Numbered from the stretch's first letter, positions 1 through 10,113 are shown. The stretch is 64,000 nt of DNA from Rhynchopus sp. YZ270_cl-10 (GCA_964035575.1 OZ037839.1:620001-684000), one strand, 5' to 3'. Translations and numbers: made by a program. The notes: a model not told the origin generated them from the sequence alone.

Positions 1-340
1 AAAAAGGGTTCGTTTGAGTGGCTCTGTGGTGTAAAAAGCTAGATTTTTACACCGTACCCTCAAAATTTTTCGCCTGCGGCGCCATTTTATATTATTTTTT
101 TGCCCCGCAAAAAAGAAAATACAGTCCCTCTGTTCCCAATGTCTACCCTGGGTCAGCAGCGCCGAAAAATATTTTGAATCTGGATTCCTGGATAAGACAC
201 TGACCCCACCCCCAAAAAACCCGAAAAAGGTGACTGTGTCCGTCAACGGTGGAGGTTTTCGCCAGAAACACTAGTTTTTGCCGCCCAGGAGAGAAAACCA
301 GAAAAACCAGTTTTTTCCGGGATTTTGGATTTTCACCCTA
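1..340 (+). repeat. Dispersed repeat containing CGCCTGCGGCGCCAT
   Basis: No gene is seen. The block contains the hairpin-forming motif CGCCTGCGGCGCCAT followed by a T-rich stretch and GC(T/C)CCGCAAAAAA, and 'GGTGTAAAAA ... TTTTACACCGTACCCT' just before it. The same order of motifs recurs at 43.98-44.16 kb, 47.99-48.15 kb and 49.90-49.97 kb on the plus strand and at 41.77-41.97 kb on the minus strand. The later part (about 160-215) matches the reverse complement of about 41760-41810. It is therefore a multicopy non-coding repeat, probably a non-autonomous mobile element or part of one; its ends are not defined here. Confidence 0.6.
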
Positions 341-660
341 ATACCCTGACAAAAATACAGTGAAAAAAAAAAAAAAAAAAAAATCACGCCACTGGCAGGG
401 GTGCTCATAAAACAGGGGTTTGGCGGGGTCATAAGTCATATCTCGAATTCGAGATATGACGGTTTTCAGATATGAGATATGATCCAAAAAAAAAAAAAAA
501 CCCTGGTGGAAAAAAATTTTTGGTGGTGAAAAAAAGGGGTATGGGGTGCATTTTTGGGCGTTTTTGTCGATCGCATCGTCCGATTCGGTGCGATTGCAGA
601 AAGTGATGGGGTCATTTTGGAAAAATGGACAAAAATTTATTGACTTAATTTTTTTCAAAA
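341..660. other. Non-coding stretch with a 26-bp palindrome
   Basis: A/T-tract-rich sequence without a convincing ORF. Positions 435-460 form a perfect 26-bp palindrome whose half is GTCATATCTCGAA. A related block with poly-A, CGCCACTGGC and ATATGACATATGA-like strings recurs around 1580-1660, so this too is repeat-derived. Confidence 0.5.
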
Positions 661-1400
661 TATGAACCCATACTCGTAAACAAGGGTCATTTTCAGGTTT
701 GAAAACCCAACTTCAGATGAAATTGTGGTGTTTTGAGTGGGAACACAGTAGCGCCGCAGGCGCACGGTACCCAACTTTTGTCTTTTTCTTTTTCCCTTTT
801 CTCTGCTTTCTTTTGATTGTGCGAGCCGATTGCTCTCCACGGTGGGGTCATATGTGTGTGCAAAAACACTCTGAAGTACCCTTCCTGTGAAATATGAGAT
901 TCTCTGGTTTTAGTAAGGAAAAACGTACCGAGCAAAATCGTCAAAAATCTACGGTAGTCGGGGTGCGGGATTCGTGACCCAAAACATCGGTTTTTGGCAT
1001 TTCTGAATCTTTTCCAGAAAGCGGTGGGGTCATTTCGAAAAAATGGACAAAATTTTAGTGACTTAAATTTTCACAAAATATGAACCCATACTCTTACTGG
1101 GGGGGGTCGAATAAAGCACGTACGTGTTTTATTAGGCGTCCCTACACTTCAGATCCTGAGGTTTAAAAAAAAAAAAAAGTTCGAAAAGGCGAATAAAGCA
1201 CGTACGTGCTTTATTCGCCTTTTTGAACTTTTTGGAAAGTTTTTCCAGTCGCAATTTTTTTTTCGATTTTTTTTCGCCCAAGAGGTGATTTTGCTGCATT
1301 TCCGAGCCAATCCCGGCTTGTGGTGGGGCATATTCGGAAAAATGGACAAAATTTCAGCGACTTAAATTTTCACAAAATACGAACTACCTTGTCACAACAC
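590..1400 (+). repeat. Three degenerate copies of the GGTGGGGTCA repeat
   Basis: Copies start near 600, 1010 and 1316. Each reads roughly 'CAGAAAG(T/C)GGTGGGGTCA', then a TCGAAAAATGGACAAAA-type stretch and 'CAAAATATGAACCCATACT'. The same unit occurs four times at 40.26-40.92 kb inside a TIR element, again near 50.60 kb, and inverted at 43.50 and 53.39-53.80 kb. No coding potential is seen. Confidence 0.6.
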
Positions 1401-1515
1401 AGGAAAAGTTCAAAAAGTCGAATAAAGCACGTACGTGCTTTATTCGACGCAAAAAAAAGCAAAAACCCCATTTTTCAAATGCGTGCTTTATTCGACGTAC
1501 GTGCTTTATTCGAAT
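1107..1515. repeat. Cluster of AATAAAGCACGT palindromes
   Basis: Four occurrences of the self-complementary core AATAAAGCACGT/ACGTGCTTTATT lie in about 400 bp. The copy centred at 1203/1204 extends to about 60 bp with one mismatch (arms 1174-1203 and 1204-1233). The copy at 1417-1448 is a perfect 32-bp palindrome. The copy at 1107-1134 is slightly degenerate, and 1482-1512 holds two direct half-sites. Each full copy carries AATAAA on both strands. They could act as cruciforms, as bidirectional poly(A) signals or as protein-binding sites; the function is unknown. Confidence 0.7.
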
Positions 1516-1539
1516 TACCTCGTTTATTCGGCCCCCAGT

Positions 1540-1550
1540 AAACAAGGGTG

Positions 1551-1581
<31 letters not shown>

Positions 1582-2505
1582 GGATCATATGTCATATCTC
1601 GTATGAGCACCCCTGCGCCACTGGCGTGAAAAAAAAAAAAAAAAAAAATCACGCTCCTACGTATTTTCCCACAGAAAATAAAAACACAAGTGAAAAAAAG
1701 TGAAAATACAGTAGTTTTATTTCCACAGAGACAAATTATCGACAATTAAAATTACCCTTTTCCAACGGAGCCCCACTAGAACTTTATTTAACAAGTGAAT
1801 TAAAAAACAAAAATAAAAAAATAAAATCAAAAACACAGTCAAAAGATGACTGTCTTCCAGTACTCTGGTCACTATTGTAAAGAAACATTGTTGAATAAGC
1901 AGTTTTTTTTTGTATGAGACACACACAATTTTGCTGCTTAAACCCTGTTTACCGCCAACTGTGGTGGGTTGTATTCGACCCACCAACAGCTGTGAGTGAA
2001 TTAAAAATAAAAATAAAAACTGTGTACGATGAACCTCAGCCCCCGTCACCTTTAAAAAAAGTTGATTAACTCTTACAAACCTAACAGGATCTCTCATTCC
2101 AGTTTACCCATTTTTTTGAGGCACTTTACAGGTCTCGTTGGGGAGGGAGAAGAAAAAAAAATCAAGAAAAAAGTCGCTTTCGTACCTCCCGCTGGCAGGG
2201 CGCAGATGTTTATTGTTGTGTCCACAGAAACAAAACACCGTTCACCACAGCAAGAGTTCTCCCGATCTGGGAGGGGGGTTTTTTTTTGGGAAGGAAAAAT
2301 AAAAAGTGTTCGCTTGCAGACCACTATCAATAGAAGGAGACATCATATCACCCCAAGCCTCTCTGTGAATATCACCTTTTTTAAAAGGTGTCTTGAAATA
2401 CAAAGCCCTCTCGTGGCCCTGTACCCCTTAGGGGGGAAAAAAAGCTATTTCATGAATTGAGAATGACTCAACTGGGAAATAGGAACGGCCGACTGCCCAT
2501 AAAAT
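1540..2505. other. A/T-rich intergenic region
   Basis: Contains A- and T-runs and several short ORFs with no recognisable domain. Positions 2390-2425 carry a copy of the piece 'TTGAAATACAAAGCCCTCTC' seen in the SINE-like repeats at 3.15, 52.05 and 56.44 kb and inverted at 37.48 kb. Nothing else can be supported. Confidence 0.4.
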
Positions 2506-2510
2506 GAAAT

Positions 2511-2702
2511 ATTGGCGCTCCTGATGACCCCATATTGCGTACTTCTTACGTACATAGTGCGTAGTTGTCGTGTACTTTGTTTTGGATTTCTGGGGTACCA
2601 GATATGAGAATTAATTTTGTGTTTTTTTTTGTTGTTGAAAAATTGTTGGAGTCGTGTAGTTGCCTCGGTTGTGTTGCCACAGTTTGTGCAGTTCTCCACT
2701 TT
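2511..2702. repeat. Dispersed repeat shared with 57.3 kb, followed by a CTNCGNTTEA fragment
   Basis: Positions 2511-2610 ('CCCCATATTGCGTACTTCTT' onward to TTTCTGGGGTACCA) match 57308-57385. Positions 2650-2700 match 52405-52460 and 58238-58285. Read on the minus strand, two of these three copies encode CTNCGNTTEA, a Cys-x2-Cys start reminiscent of a zinc finger, but no second Cys pair is clear and the third copy is in another frame. Probably a degenerate transposon-derived segment. Confidence 0.5.
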
Positions 2703-2779
2703 CCAAAAGATTTTTTGAGTGACATTTTTTTTTTGTTTGTTTGATGGTTCAGTTTCCTAGCGGGAAAAGCAGAAGCAAA

Positions 2780-3210
2780 TTGTTAGATTTATTTTTTCTC
2801 TCGATGTGAAAGATGGAGTAGTACAACTCCTCTGTGTTTGAAAATTTTTGTAAGATGAATGTGCTTCTCGTACACATCGTCAGCAAACGAGGGGGAAGGA
2901 TACATTCGTCTCCCGTGAGAGAAGACACAACGTAAATTTAGACATTTTTTTTTTTTTTGTAAAAAACCGATGAATGTGCCTCTGTAAGCACACATCATTA
3001 AAAAAAAATATTGAAAAAAGTTGATAGCGCAAAACGCCTCTGGGACGCAAGCACTAGAAAAAGAAACTCCAAAAAAACCCCTCTTTTTTTGAGAGGGAAG
3101 AAAGCTCTGACCAGCCGCTGCGAGCGGAAGGAGCGAGAGAAAAAAAAAATTGACTTGCAATACAAAGCCTCTCGTGACAGTGCACCTAGAAAAAGATGCA
3201 TTTTTTTTTG
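2780..3210. repeat. SINE-like repeat fragments
   Basis: Contains 'TAAGATGAATGTGC(T/C)TCTCG' twice, 'GCAAAACGCCTCTGGGACGC' at about 3027 and 'AATACAAAGCCTCTCGTGA' at about 3158. The same pieces occur in the better copies at 43.1, 52.0, 55.2, 56.3 and 57.5 kb. No ORF of interest. Confidence 0.45.
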
Positions 3211-3780
3211 TCCCAAACCCCACCTACACACCCCTATGTGCGGCTTATACATACCCGTCAATTTTCCACTCGAAATCAGTAGCACCTCAACATCACCGTT
3301 CGTAGAGCGTTAGCAACGACAGTACCCCAACATATGTTTTGGCGTCCACAAAAAAAGTCGCCAAAATTGCCCCGAAAAAATCCCCAAAATCTTCCGAAAC
3401 CTATTTGGACACCAAGTTTTCTCGGAGTATTGCACCGTAATCGTAAAAATGTTCGACCGTAAAAAAAAAAAGGTCGAACTTCCAGAAAAATCCTGAAAAG
3501 GTCGAACATTATTACGATCGATAATTTTTGTTACGAATACGATCCATTCAGATAGCATACCTCAATTTTACACGACAATGAAAGTAAAATCGCGTAACTT
3601 ATGGTTTCACTTTGTAGTTTTACCAGTTGTAAGCCCACCGGTGAAATCACAAAGAAAACCAAAAAGCCAAGTCATTTACTTCGTTGTGGAGAATGATGGT
3701 AACGATTGGTGTGTAGGCAAGACTCCGGTCTGACCTGAAGGGAACATGCAAAAGTGGGGAGAAAAAAAATTGAATAAAAA
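3211..3780. other. Intergenic region, one dispersed repeat
   Basis: Positions 3477-3530 (AACTTCCAGAAAAATCCTGA onward, ending near TTACGATCGATA) match 56984-57040 with few changes. The rest shows no gene or RNA signature. Confidence 0.4.
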
Positions 3781-4295
3781 AACACGGGTCAGGAAAGATC
3801 TTTTGTCTTTTTTTGTCTTTTTTCGAGAATCTCGGGAGAAAAAAAAAAAAAATCAAGATTTTCAGGATTTTTGTCATTTTTTTTCAGGATCTCTCGAGAT
3901 CTTTGAGATCTTTGAAAAATCCTGAAAAAAAAAGGAAAAAAAAGGAAAAAAAGAGAAAAAAAGATGAAAAAGATCTTGAAAATCTTTTTTTTCTCAAAAA
4001 AAAGATAAAAAAGATTTTTGGGATTTTGAAAAATCTTTTTGGGGGAAAAAAAAAAAAAGATTTTGAAAATCTTTTTTTTTTTTTTCAAAGATTTCTCAAG
4101 ATCTCGAGATTTTTCATGAAATTTCATGGATTTTTCCAGGATTTTTCAGGATTTTTTCAGGATTTTCCCAGGATTTTCAAATCTTTTCTCTTTTTTTTTT
4201 TCTCCCAAAAATCTTTTTTTTTTTTTTTTTTTCGGGAGAAGAGGATTTTTTTTCTCGAAAAAAAAAAAAAAAAAAAAGATCTTTCCCGACCCGTG

Positions 4296-4328
<33 letters not shown>

Positions 4329-4330
4329 TG
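3781..4330. repeat. Low-complexity A/T-tract region with GATCTT/GATTTTTC motifs
   Basis: About 550 bp made almost entirely of A-runs, T-runs and short motifs such as GATCTTTGA, GAAAATCTTTTT and CAGGATTTTT. Both strands appear open over long stretches only because of base composition. No gene is called; it may form intrastrand structures. Confidence 0.7.
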
Positions 4331-4673
4331 AAGATGAATCGGCTCTCACCGTGGAAAAAAGGGGGAGTGTCGCACTACCTTTTCTCTTACCTGATCTTAG
4401 AGACATTTTGCATCTAAAAAGGGGCGATTTGAGTATTAGTGAAGTACGAAATCAAAAAAACTGTGGAGGTGAAATAGGGGGAAAAAAAAGACGAATTTCT
4501 GTGGGAAATTGCACTTACAACCGCGAGAGAAAAGTGTCGAAACACTGCACGGCTGAAAAAATGAATCCAATAAAAAGGAAAGGGAGATGACAAAAGCATA
4601 ACACTACTTAGTCAACCTTAAGGAAGAGATAGAAAAAAGGGGGGGTTTTGAATAGGGGTTTTATGAGGAAACC
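4331..4673. other. Intergenic region 3' of the desaturase gene
   Basis: No ORF or repeat recognised; probably contains the 3' untranslated region of the minus-strand desaturase gene. AATAAA on the plus strand near 4568 is on the wrong strand to serve it. Confidence 0.4.
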
Positions 4674-5966
4674 TTACAGCTTCTTGTACGCTCTCGCCTC
4701 GGCAGCTAAATGAGTGATGGTCATTGTGATTGTCTCTGTCCAGGTTGCCTCAAAGTATTCCAACCCGACGTCTTTGCAGTACTGCTTGATGATAGGTTGG
4801 ATCTTCCTGAAGTTATGTCTCGGCATGCACGGGAACAGATGGTGTTCAATATGGATGTTCAGCCCCCCATGGAACCAATCAAGGAGCGGGTGGTTCACAA
4901 TGTTAATCGTTGTAATAGTCTGCACCCTTGGCCACGAGGTGTTGTGGTACTCCGTATCCTTCAGGAAGAACGGTCTTGCATAATGGGAGATGAGAAGCTG
5001 CACAGAAAGCACGCCCTGACCAATCGAGGCTGCCAGATAGAAGATTCCACGCTGCTCCCAAGTAGGGATTAATGACATAATGCAGGCAAGGTACATCCAA
5101 TGCGCAGCGAAGGCGGCCCATTCGTACCACCGCTTCTCTTCACGGAAGCAGTCGACTGCGATGCCAATTCTTCCGAAGAAAACAGTTAACGGCAGCCATG
5201 TGTACTGTTGGATCTTGATGAGGTAGGGGTCGATGCATTTCTGGTAGAGGGGGAACATTTTTCTGCTTTGCACCCATACGTCCTCTCTCATCTGCGGGTC
5301 AGACCATCCGGTTTTGAGGTCCACTGTGTTAGTCAACGCATGGTGGATAAAGTGTTCCGCCTTCCACCAATGCCCACCAACACCAATACCTGCAGTTCCA
5401 AACAGCATTCCGTACCACCGATCCTTATGACGGTTGTGCGTCAACTGCGAATGCATGAAGTCGTGCATGAAAAAACCACACTGCTGCCAGAACAACGCCA
5501 ACGCTCCTGCTGCCAGTATGATGCGGTCAGAGTTGATCAAATGCACACACAGCGCGAGAAACGAAAAGGCAAACACAAACTTCCCTGCGTACCACGTATA
5601 GGAAGTCTTGAACAGCCCCTCCTTGCGGAACTGCTCTGTCAGCTGTTTGTACCCCTTCGCAGCAGGGTCCTTGTCTGTCGTGTCAACGTATGTGCCCACA
5701 GGGCTGCGTCCCTCCATGACGTCGCGCTCGTGGAAGGCACGTACCTGAATGCTGACGTCCTTCCCCACAAAGTGGTTCAGCAGCTCCTCCCCGCCGGGGT
5801 GGTACTTCGCGAAGGTGCTCACATCGTACAGTGAACCGTCGACGCCGACGACACGCAAGTCCTTCAGCTCCGGATGTGCCTTGTAATCCAGATCCAAATT
5901 CGCAGAGTATCCAGTAGGTGCCTGGAAGTCGCTGTTAACGTTCTGCGGGAACGGGTCGGTAGTCAT
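4674..5966 (-). CDS. Front-end fatty-acid desaturase with N-terminal cytochrome b5 domain
   Basis: A 430-residue protein of the membrane front-end desaturase family, enzymes that insert a double bond between an existing one and the carboxyl end of long-chain fatty acids in the ER. The N-terminal cytochrome b5 domain has its haem motif HPGG at residues 56-59. The di-iron histidine boxes are HDFMH (168-172), HFIHH (205-209) and HIEHH (372-376), with hydrophobic segments around 130-160 and 285-330. Length fits the family (about 430-480). The ATG at 5966 is preferred over one 36 codons upstream because the extra residues are a Pro/Lys-rich translation of an A-tract leader and the conserved domain begins shortly after. 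The third box normally starts with Gln; here it is His. Regiospecificity (delta-5, -6 or -8) cannot be read from sequence alone. No intron is needed. Confidence 0.93.
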   Translation of the reverse strand: MTTDPFPQNVNSDFQAPTGYSANLDLDYKAHPELKDLRVVGVDGSLYDVSTFAKYHPGGEELLNHFVGKDVSIQVRAFHERDVMEGRSPVGTYVDTTDKDPAAKGYKQLTEQFRKEGLFKTSYTWYAGKFVFAFSFLALCVHLINSDRIILAAGALALFWQQCGFFMHDFMHSQLTHNRHKDRWYGMLFGTAGIGVGGHWWKAEHFIHHALTNTVDLKTGWSDPQMREDVWVQSRKMFPLYQKCIDPYLIKIQQYTWLPLTVFFGRIGIAVDCFREEKRWYEWAAFAAHWMYLACIMSLIPTWEQRGIFYLAASIGQGVLSVQLLISHYARPFFLKDTEYHNTSWPRVQTITTINIVNHPLLDWFHGGLNIHIEHHLFPCMPRHNFRKIQPIIKQYCKDVGLEYFEATWTETITMTITHLAAEARAYKKL

Positions 5967-6400
5967 TTTTTTTTTTTTTTCTTTTTTCAAAAAAATTATC
6001 CCTGAGGGGGGTGTGATTGGGAGGGGGAGAGGGGAGAGGGGAGGTCTCCAGATAAAAGGATCTTTGAGGACCAATCTTTGGTTTCGATGGTTTGGAACAG
6101 CACATTGGTAAAGCAGAAAAACGGTGTTCTCATTTGCCCTTTGGGAGTCGCTCCTGCACGCACGATATACGACCGTAATGGGCAGCGTTGACAGGCGGGT
6201 TGGTACTGCTCGACATTGTGTCGTTTTCTACGCTGTGCGATGATAAGGTACGCACTTTTTTTTATTCAAAAAGCCCTTGAAGACTTTAGGTAGGGTAAAA
6301 ATTGGTGGGAAAAGAAACAGTTAGGGGGATTGCTAATTGCTGTTGAATGTTTCCCCCACCCCCAACTCACATCTTTGCAAATGAAACACAACCCCTTTCT
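5967..6400. other. Intergenic region 5' of the desaturase gene
   Basis: On the minus strand the start codon is preceded by an A-run of about 15. No recognisable promoter element or other gene is seen. Confidence 0.4.
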
Positions 6401-6735
6401 CTATCTATTGGTCGTTTGTTGTTTGTTGCATCGCATAGGACCTTCCTCCGAAGCGATCCACCCCACGTGCAACGTCATCTTCGCCGCCTGCAGTCCGGAG
6501 AAGATTCTGCGCAGGATGTCGTTGCCCAGACGAGTCTTAGTGTGTCCCTTTTGCAGGACGAGTCGCACCGCATCGTTATCGACCCACAGGAGCACGGACG
6601 GCCACCCGCTCCGGCCAGCATACCGCAACGCCTTCTCTGCCGCCCACATCATGTCAAAGCCGTCTTCGCAGAATGCTGCTGCAGACGCCACCTTCCGCCG
6701 CATGTCCGCAGTTGGTATCGTCCTCACCTAGACTG
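6401..6735 (-). pseudogene. Chimeric fragment: Ubl-gene piece joined to an RNase H-like segment
   Basis: About 110 residues are open. The first 25 (MRRKVASAAAFCEDG) and their DNA (about 6650-6740) resemble the Ubl region of the LRR genes next door (compare 7676-7760). The rest looks like an RNase H fold fragment: a helix with WAAEKAL, then VLLWVDNDAV, a KGHTKTR turn and VGWIASEE. This variant of RNase H is typical of reverse-transcribing elements such as DIRS-like families. It is a short, broken relic; family and age are uncertain. The junction suggests an old element insertion into, or recombination with, a Ubl-LRR gene copy. Confidence 0.45.
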
Positions 6736-6812
6736 TGTACTTCTCTCCGTCTCAGCTCCCAATGCACATCTCACGTGCGGATACCACCTTGTATCGATTT
6801 TAGTCAGGGCTG

Positions 6813-7799
6813 CTAAAGGTACCCTTTCACTGCATTGTGCACGCAGTGCACAGAATACACTAAAAGCAAAGAAGCGACCCAAGGCGTCCAATCAACAGTT
6901 GCCACGAATAGACACCATGCTCGATGACAAGCCACATGGTACTGCACTACGTAGCTACACGTGTCCAGTCCACGCACAGTCTTCAAGTTTGTGCATTGAA
7001 ACATGAAGCAGGACCCGATTGTGGTGACTGCACGCAAGCCAGTGAGGTTTACTGTCGTCAATGATGTACACGAATATAGGAAATGATCTTCGATCCTGGT
7101 GAGTGCAGACAAGCCGCTCAGGTCAACAGCGGTCAGTGATGTGCACCGTTCTAGGCACCATTCATCAATTGTGGTGACTGACCGTAAGCTGCTGAGGTCG
7201 ACTGTCGTCAAAGCAGTGCAATGACACATAAAACTTTCACCAATTGTGGTGACTGCACGCAAGCCAGTGAAATTCACTGTCGTCAATGCTGTACATGAAT
7301 ATAGGAAATGATCCTCAATCCTGGTGAGTGCAGACAAGCCGCTCAGGTCTACTGCGGTCAAAGCTGCGCAGTGGTGGAAGAAGCCGTTCCCAATCACATC
7401 CACAACAGATACGTTGCTGAAATCAATGGATGTTACCGCAGTGTGTTGGAAGAAGTAGTCTGGAATCGCAGTCGTAACTTCTGCCTGCAGCAGCAAGGTG
7501 GCCACCTTCGCATCCCTCACCACCTCCAACCTTGCTGCTGTGATGTCTCTCTCACCCAATGCGTGAAGTGCTGCAATGGCTTCGTACTTCTTCGCCTTCG
7601 CCTCCGTCAACACAACTGTGTCTCCAGCACTCAGCTGCGTGATGTCCTCCACTTCCTCCCCTCCAAACTCCATGTGAAAGTCGTCTTCGCACAACCCCGT
7701 TGCAGACGCCACCTTCTCCCGCAACTTATCCGTTGTGTCATCCTCACCCACCTCAATCGCATACTGCATATTGCCAAAGGTACGAACCGTCAGTTCCAT
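6813..7799 (-). CDS. Ubl-LRR protein, array member A
   Basis: A 328-residue protein. Residues 1-65 form a ubiquitin-like beta-grasp domain (MELTVRTFG, IEVGEDDTTDKLREKV, FGGEEVED, LSAGDTVVL), parallel to ubiquitin's DTIENVKAKI and FAGKQLEDGRTLS. A linker shared by all members follows (ALGERDITAARL ... VATLLLQAEV). Then come BspA-type LRR_5 repeats of 23 residues with consensus LTxVDLSGLxxLTxIxxxFLxxC. The C-terminal about 45 residues are unlike the other members. The ATG at 7799 is chosen because MEL(T/C) begins the Ubl domain in every member; an upstream in-frame extension is not conserved between subtypes. Function is unknown; LRR_5 repeats usually mediate protein binding and the Ubl domain suggests a link to ubiquitin or proteasome factors. 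Confidence 0.85.
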   Translation of the reverse strand: MELTVRTFGNMQYAIEVGEDDTTDKLREKVASATGLCEDDFHMEFGGEEVEDITQLSAGDTVVLTEAKAKKYEAIAALHALGERDITAARLEVVRDAKVATLLLQAEVTTAIPDYFFQHTAVTSIDFSNVSVVDVIGNGFFHHCAALTAVDLSGLSALTRIEDHFLYSCTALTTVNFTGLRAVTTIGESFMCHCTALTTVDLSSLRSVTTIDEWCLERCTSLTAVDLSGLSALTRIEDHFLYSCTSLTTVNLTGLRAVTTIGSCFMFQCTNLKTVRGLDTCSYVVQYHVACHRAWCLFVATVDWTPWVASLLLVYSVHCVHNAVKGYL

Positions 7800-8443
7800 T
7801 TTATTTTTGTGTGTCTCTCTGTTTCTTGGTGGCTGTTGTGTGTGTGGGGGTGAGGGACAGCACATTGGCAAGCAGAAAAACGGTTTTTTTTTTCTCACAA
7901 ACCATCTCACAAAGGCACTGTTTTGTCGATTTCTTCATTTTCCCCGCTGGGCCTGACTTCCGCTGAGTCCACCATATTTTTACTCGATTAGATTGGGGTG
8001 GAAATTGTTTTACTGCCAAAAAAAACACAAAAATTCTGAAAACGGTGATAAAAAAAGTTAGGGCGAGAAGTACACCAACCAAGAAATTATTGTACACTCG
8101 ACGTTTGGATAAAGAAAACCAGAGACAAAGTAAAAAAGGACTCTGTGGGTCTATCGTAGCGTTAACACACTTTCCAAAGCAACCTTGACCAAAACAAAGA
8201 TAGCGTTTTCATTTGCGTGTACACGCTATGCTTTTGCGCATAAGAAAACAAAGAGAAGTTGAAAGTACAAACGCCTGACCTGTACATGAACCGTTCAAGA
8301 AGGGGGCTGTTATCCTTAGTTCGCAGGAAGCTTTTGAGGGGTAAGAGAACTGAACACAGCATACGCGAGATGAGTTCTACACTGCAGTGCTCAGCCCGCA
8401 CCGCAGCCACAACACCGTCGCTTGCTTCTTTCGCATTCAGTCT
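7800..8443. other. Intergenic region between members A and B
   Basis: No supported gene. Short ORFs have no domains. The stretch 8190-8440 is unique within the window. Confidence 0.4.
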
Positions 8444-9487
8444 TCATTCGCAAAGATCCTTCATCTCTCCTTCGCGTACTCTACTGGACACAGCACTGCT
8501 GCAGCCGGCGAGGCGGATGCTCTTCAACGATGTGCAGTGCTCAGCAACTCCGTAATCCATATCAGTGACTTTGCTGAACGGTGATAAGTCCAAAGCTGTG
8601 AGACTACTGCAGTTGAAAACAAAGCTCGATCCAATTTCTGTCGTCCTGCCGAGTGGTGACAGGTCTAATTCTGTGAGACCTACGCAGGAGCTAACGAAGC
8701 CGTCGGCAATTAGCGTAACATTGCTGAGTGGTGACAGATTTAGCGCAGTGAGTCCCTTGCAGCCGGCAAGAAAATATGACTCGATAGCAGAAACCTTGCT
8801 GAGTGCTGACAGGTCTAATTCTGTGAGTCCCTTGCAGCCGGCAAGAAAGTTGTCGCCAACTTCTGCAATCCCGCTGAGTGGCGACAGATTCAGTGTTGTG
8901 AGGCTCTCGCAGCTGCACATAAAGCATCCAGGAATATACGTAACATTGCAGAGTGGCAGGGTCAATGCGGTAAGGTATTTGCAGTGGTAAAGAAAGCAGT
9001 CACCAATCTGCGTAAGACGACGCAGCCCAGAGAGGTCGATGCTTATCACCGTTGTGCTGGAGAGGAGGAACCCGTCGCAAATTTTCGTCACGCCAGACAC
9101 AGCACTCAAGTCCAGTCTCGTTAGCGATGACTCACTCAGAAACCTTCTCGGAATTTCAGTCGCAACCTCCGCCTGAAGAAGCAGAGCAGCCACTTCAGGA
9201 TCCCTCACAGTCGTCAAGGTCTCTGCTGTGATGTCGGTCTCACCCAATGCATGAAGCTCTGCTATGGCTTCGTACTTCACCGTTTTCGTCAACACGACAG
9301 AGTCTCCAGCACTCAGTTCTGTGATGTCCTCTCCTTCCTCCTTCCCTCCGAAGCCCATGTGGAAGCTGTCTTCGCACAACCCTGTTGCTGTCGCCACCTT
9401 CTGCCGCATCGTCTCCGTTGTGTCGTTCTCACCCACCTCAATCACGAATTTGGTGTCATCATCATATCCCTGCACACACAGTTCCAT
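8444..9487 (-). CDS. Ubl-LRR protein, array member B
   Basis: A 347-residue protein with the same plan as its neighbours: Ubl domain (residues 1-65, MELCVQGYDDDTKF, ENDTTETMRQKV), conserved linker (ALGETDITAETL, VAALLLQAEV) and about 8-9 LRR_5 units (LTALNLSPLSNVTLIADGFV style) up to residue 330. Its LRR units are more divergent from each other than those of members D-G. The ATG at 9487 is preferred; an in-frame upstream ATG at 9559 would add a hydrophobic 24-residue leader that looks signal-like, and this leader is conserved in members C and D, so a secreted or membrane-targeted isoform cannot be excluded. The 5' flank (about 9440-9660) is nearly identical to those of members C and D. Confidence 0.85.
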   Translation of the reverse strand: MELCVQGYDDDTKFVIEVGENDTTETMRQKVATATGLCEDSFHMGFGGKEEGEDITELSAGDSVVLTKTVKYEAIAELHALGETDITAETLTTVRDPEVAALLLQAEVATEIPRRFLSESSLTRLDLSAVSGVTKICDGFLLSSTTVISIDLSGLRRLTQIGDCFLYHCKYLTALTLPLCNVTYIPGCFMCSCESLTTLNLSPLSGIAEVGDNFLAGCKGLTELDLSALSKVSAIESYFLAGCKGLTALNLSPLSNVTLIADGFVSSCVGLTELDLSPLGRTTEIGSSFVFNCSSLTALDLSPFSKVTDMDYGVAEHCTSLKSIRLAGCSSAVSSRVREGEMKDLCE

Positions 9488-10113
9488 TGTTTCGAGTGAA
9501 GTGTTGCTCTGTTGTGGGGTGGTGTTGAGAAGGAGGAGGAGGGAGGCAAGATACAACAAAATAGCTTTCTTATTTGTCTTTCAATAGGCAGCGACATTGC
9601 AGTTGTGTCAACACGTTTGTCCTGGCGCAAAAGAAGGCAAGAATGCAGAAAAGGCCAAGCTCATGTCGGCAGACCACAACCCCCACCTCCCGAAAACAAT
9701 AAAGCAACAAAAACAAGATGTGAAACACACACACCCAAAAAACAAGATCACACTATCTTGGCCCCCTTCTTTCGACCGTTACAATCGACTACCCCACCAG
9801 CGCGACCTTTCCCTTAGGATTTCGGCACTGTCAGTGACACTCTGTCAGTAACACACACAAAACCACGCAACTCACTCCCATGTAATTGTCCGCCGATATT
9901 TCGGCACCGTCAGTTCAACTCACACACGAGCACTTTTTGGTGCACCTGTTATTATCCCTGTTTCAATCACTCGCGGATCGACCAAAAAACCAGAGGCATT
10001 CACGGTCTGTGTTAACACATAACCAAATAGCACAGACGAAAACTCCATCCACCTCACTGCCTCTCAGACAGTGCAAAGGGTGCTCATGGCCCAAGGTAGA
10101 CCAAACCCGATAA
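9488..10113. other. 5' flank of member B
   Basis: Positions 9490-9665 repeat the upstream region of members C (13225-13400) and D (25057-25225), including 'TGCAGTTGTGTCAACACGTT'. Beyond 9670 the sequence is unique, with TTTCGGCAC(T/C)GTCAGT given twice (9822, 9899). No gene. Confidence 0.5.

Noticed and set aside
3813-4331. Lys/Phe-rich ORFs in the A/T-tract region
   Set aside because: They are the translation of A- and T-runs; both strands are open for the same reason.
9485-9559. Hydrophobic 24-residue leader (MLYLASLLLL) as the true start of members B, C and D
   Set aside because: Not adopted as the start because other members begin at MEL with unrelated upstream sequence, and the conserved leader lies in recently duplicated DNA; a signal peptide remains possible.
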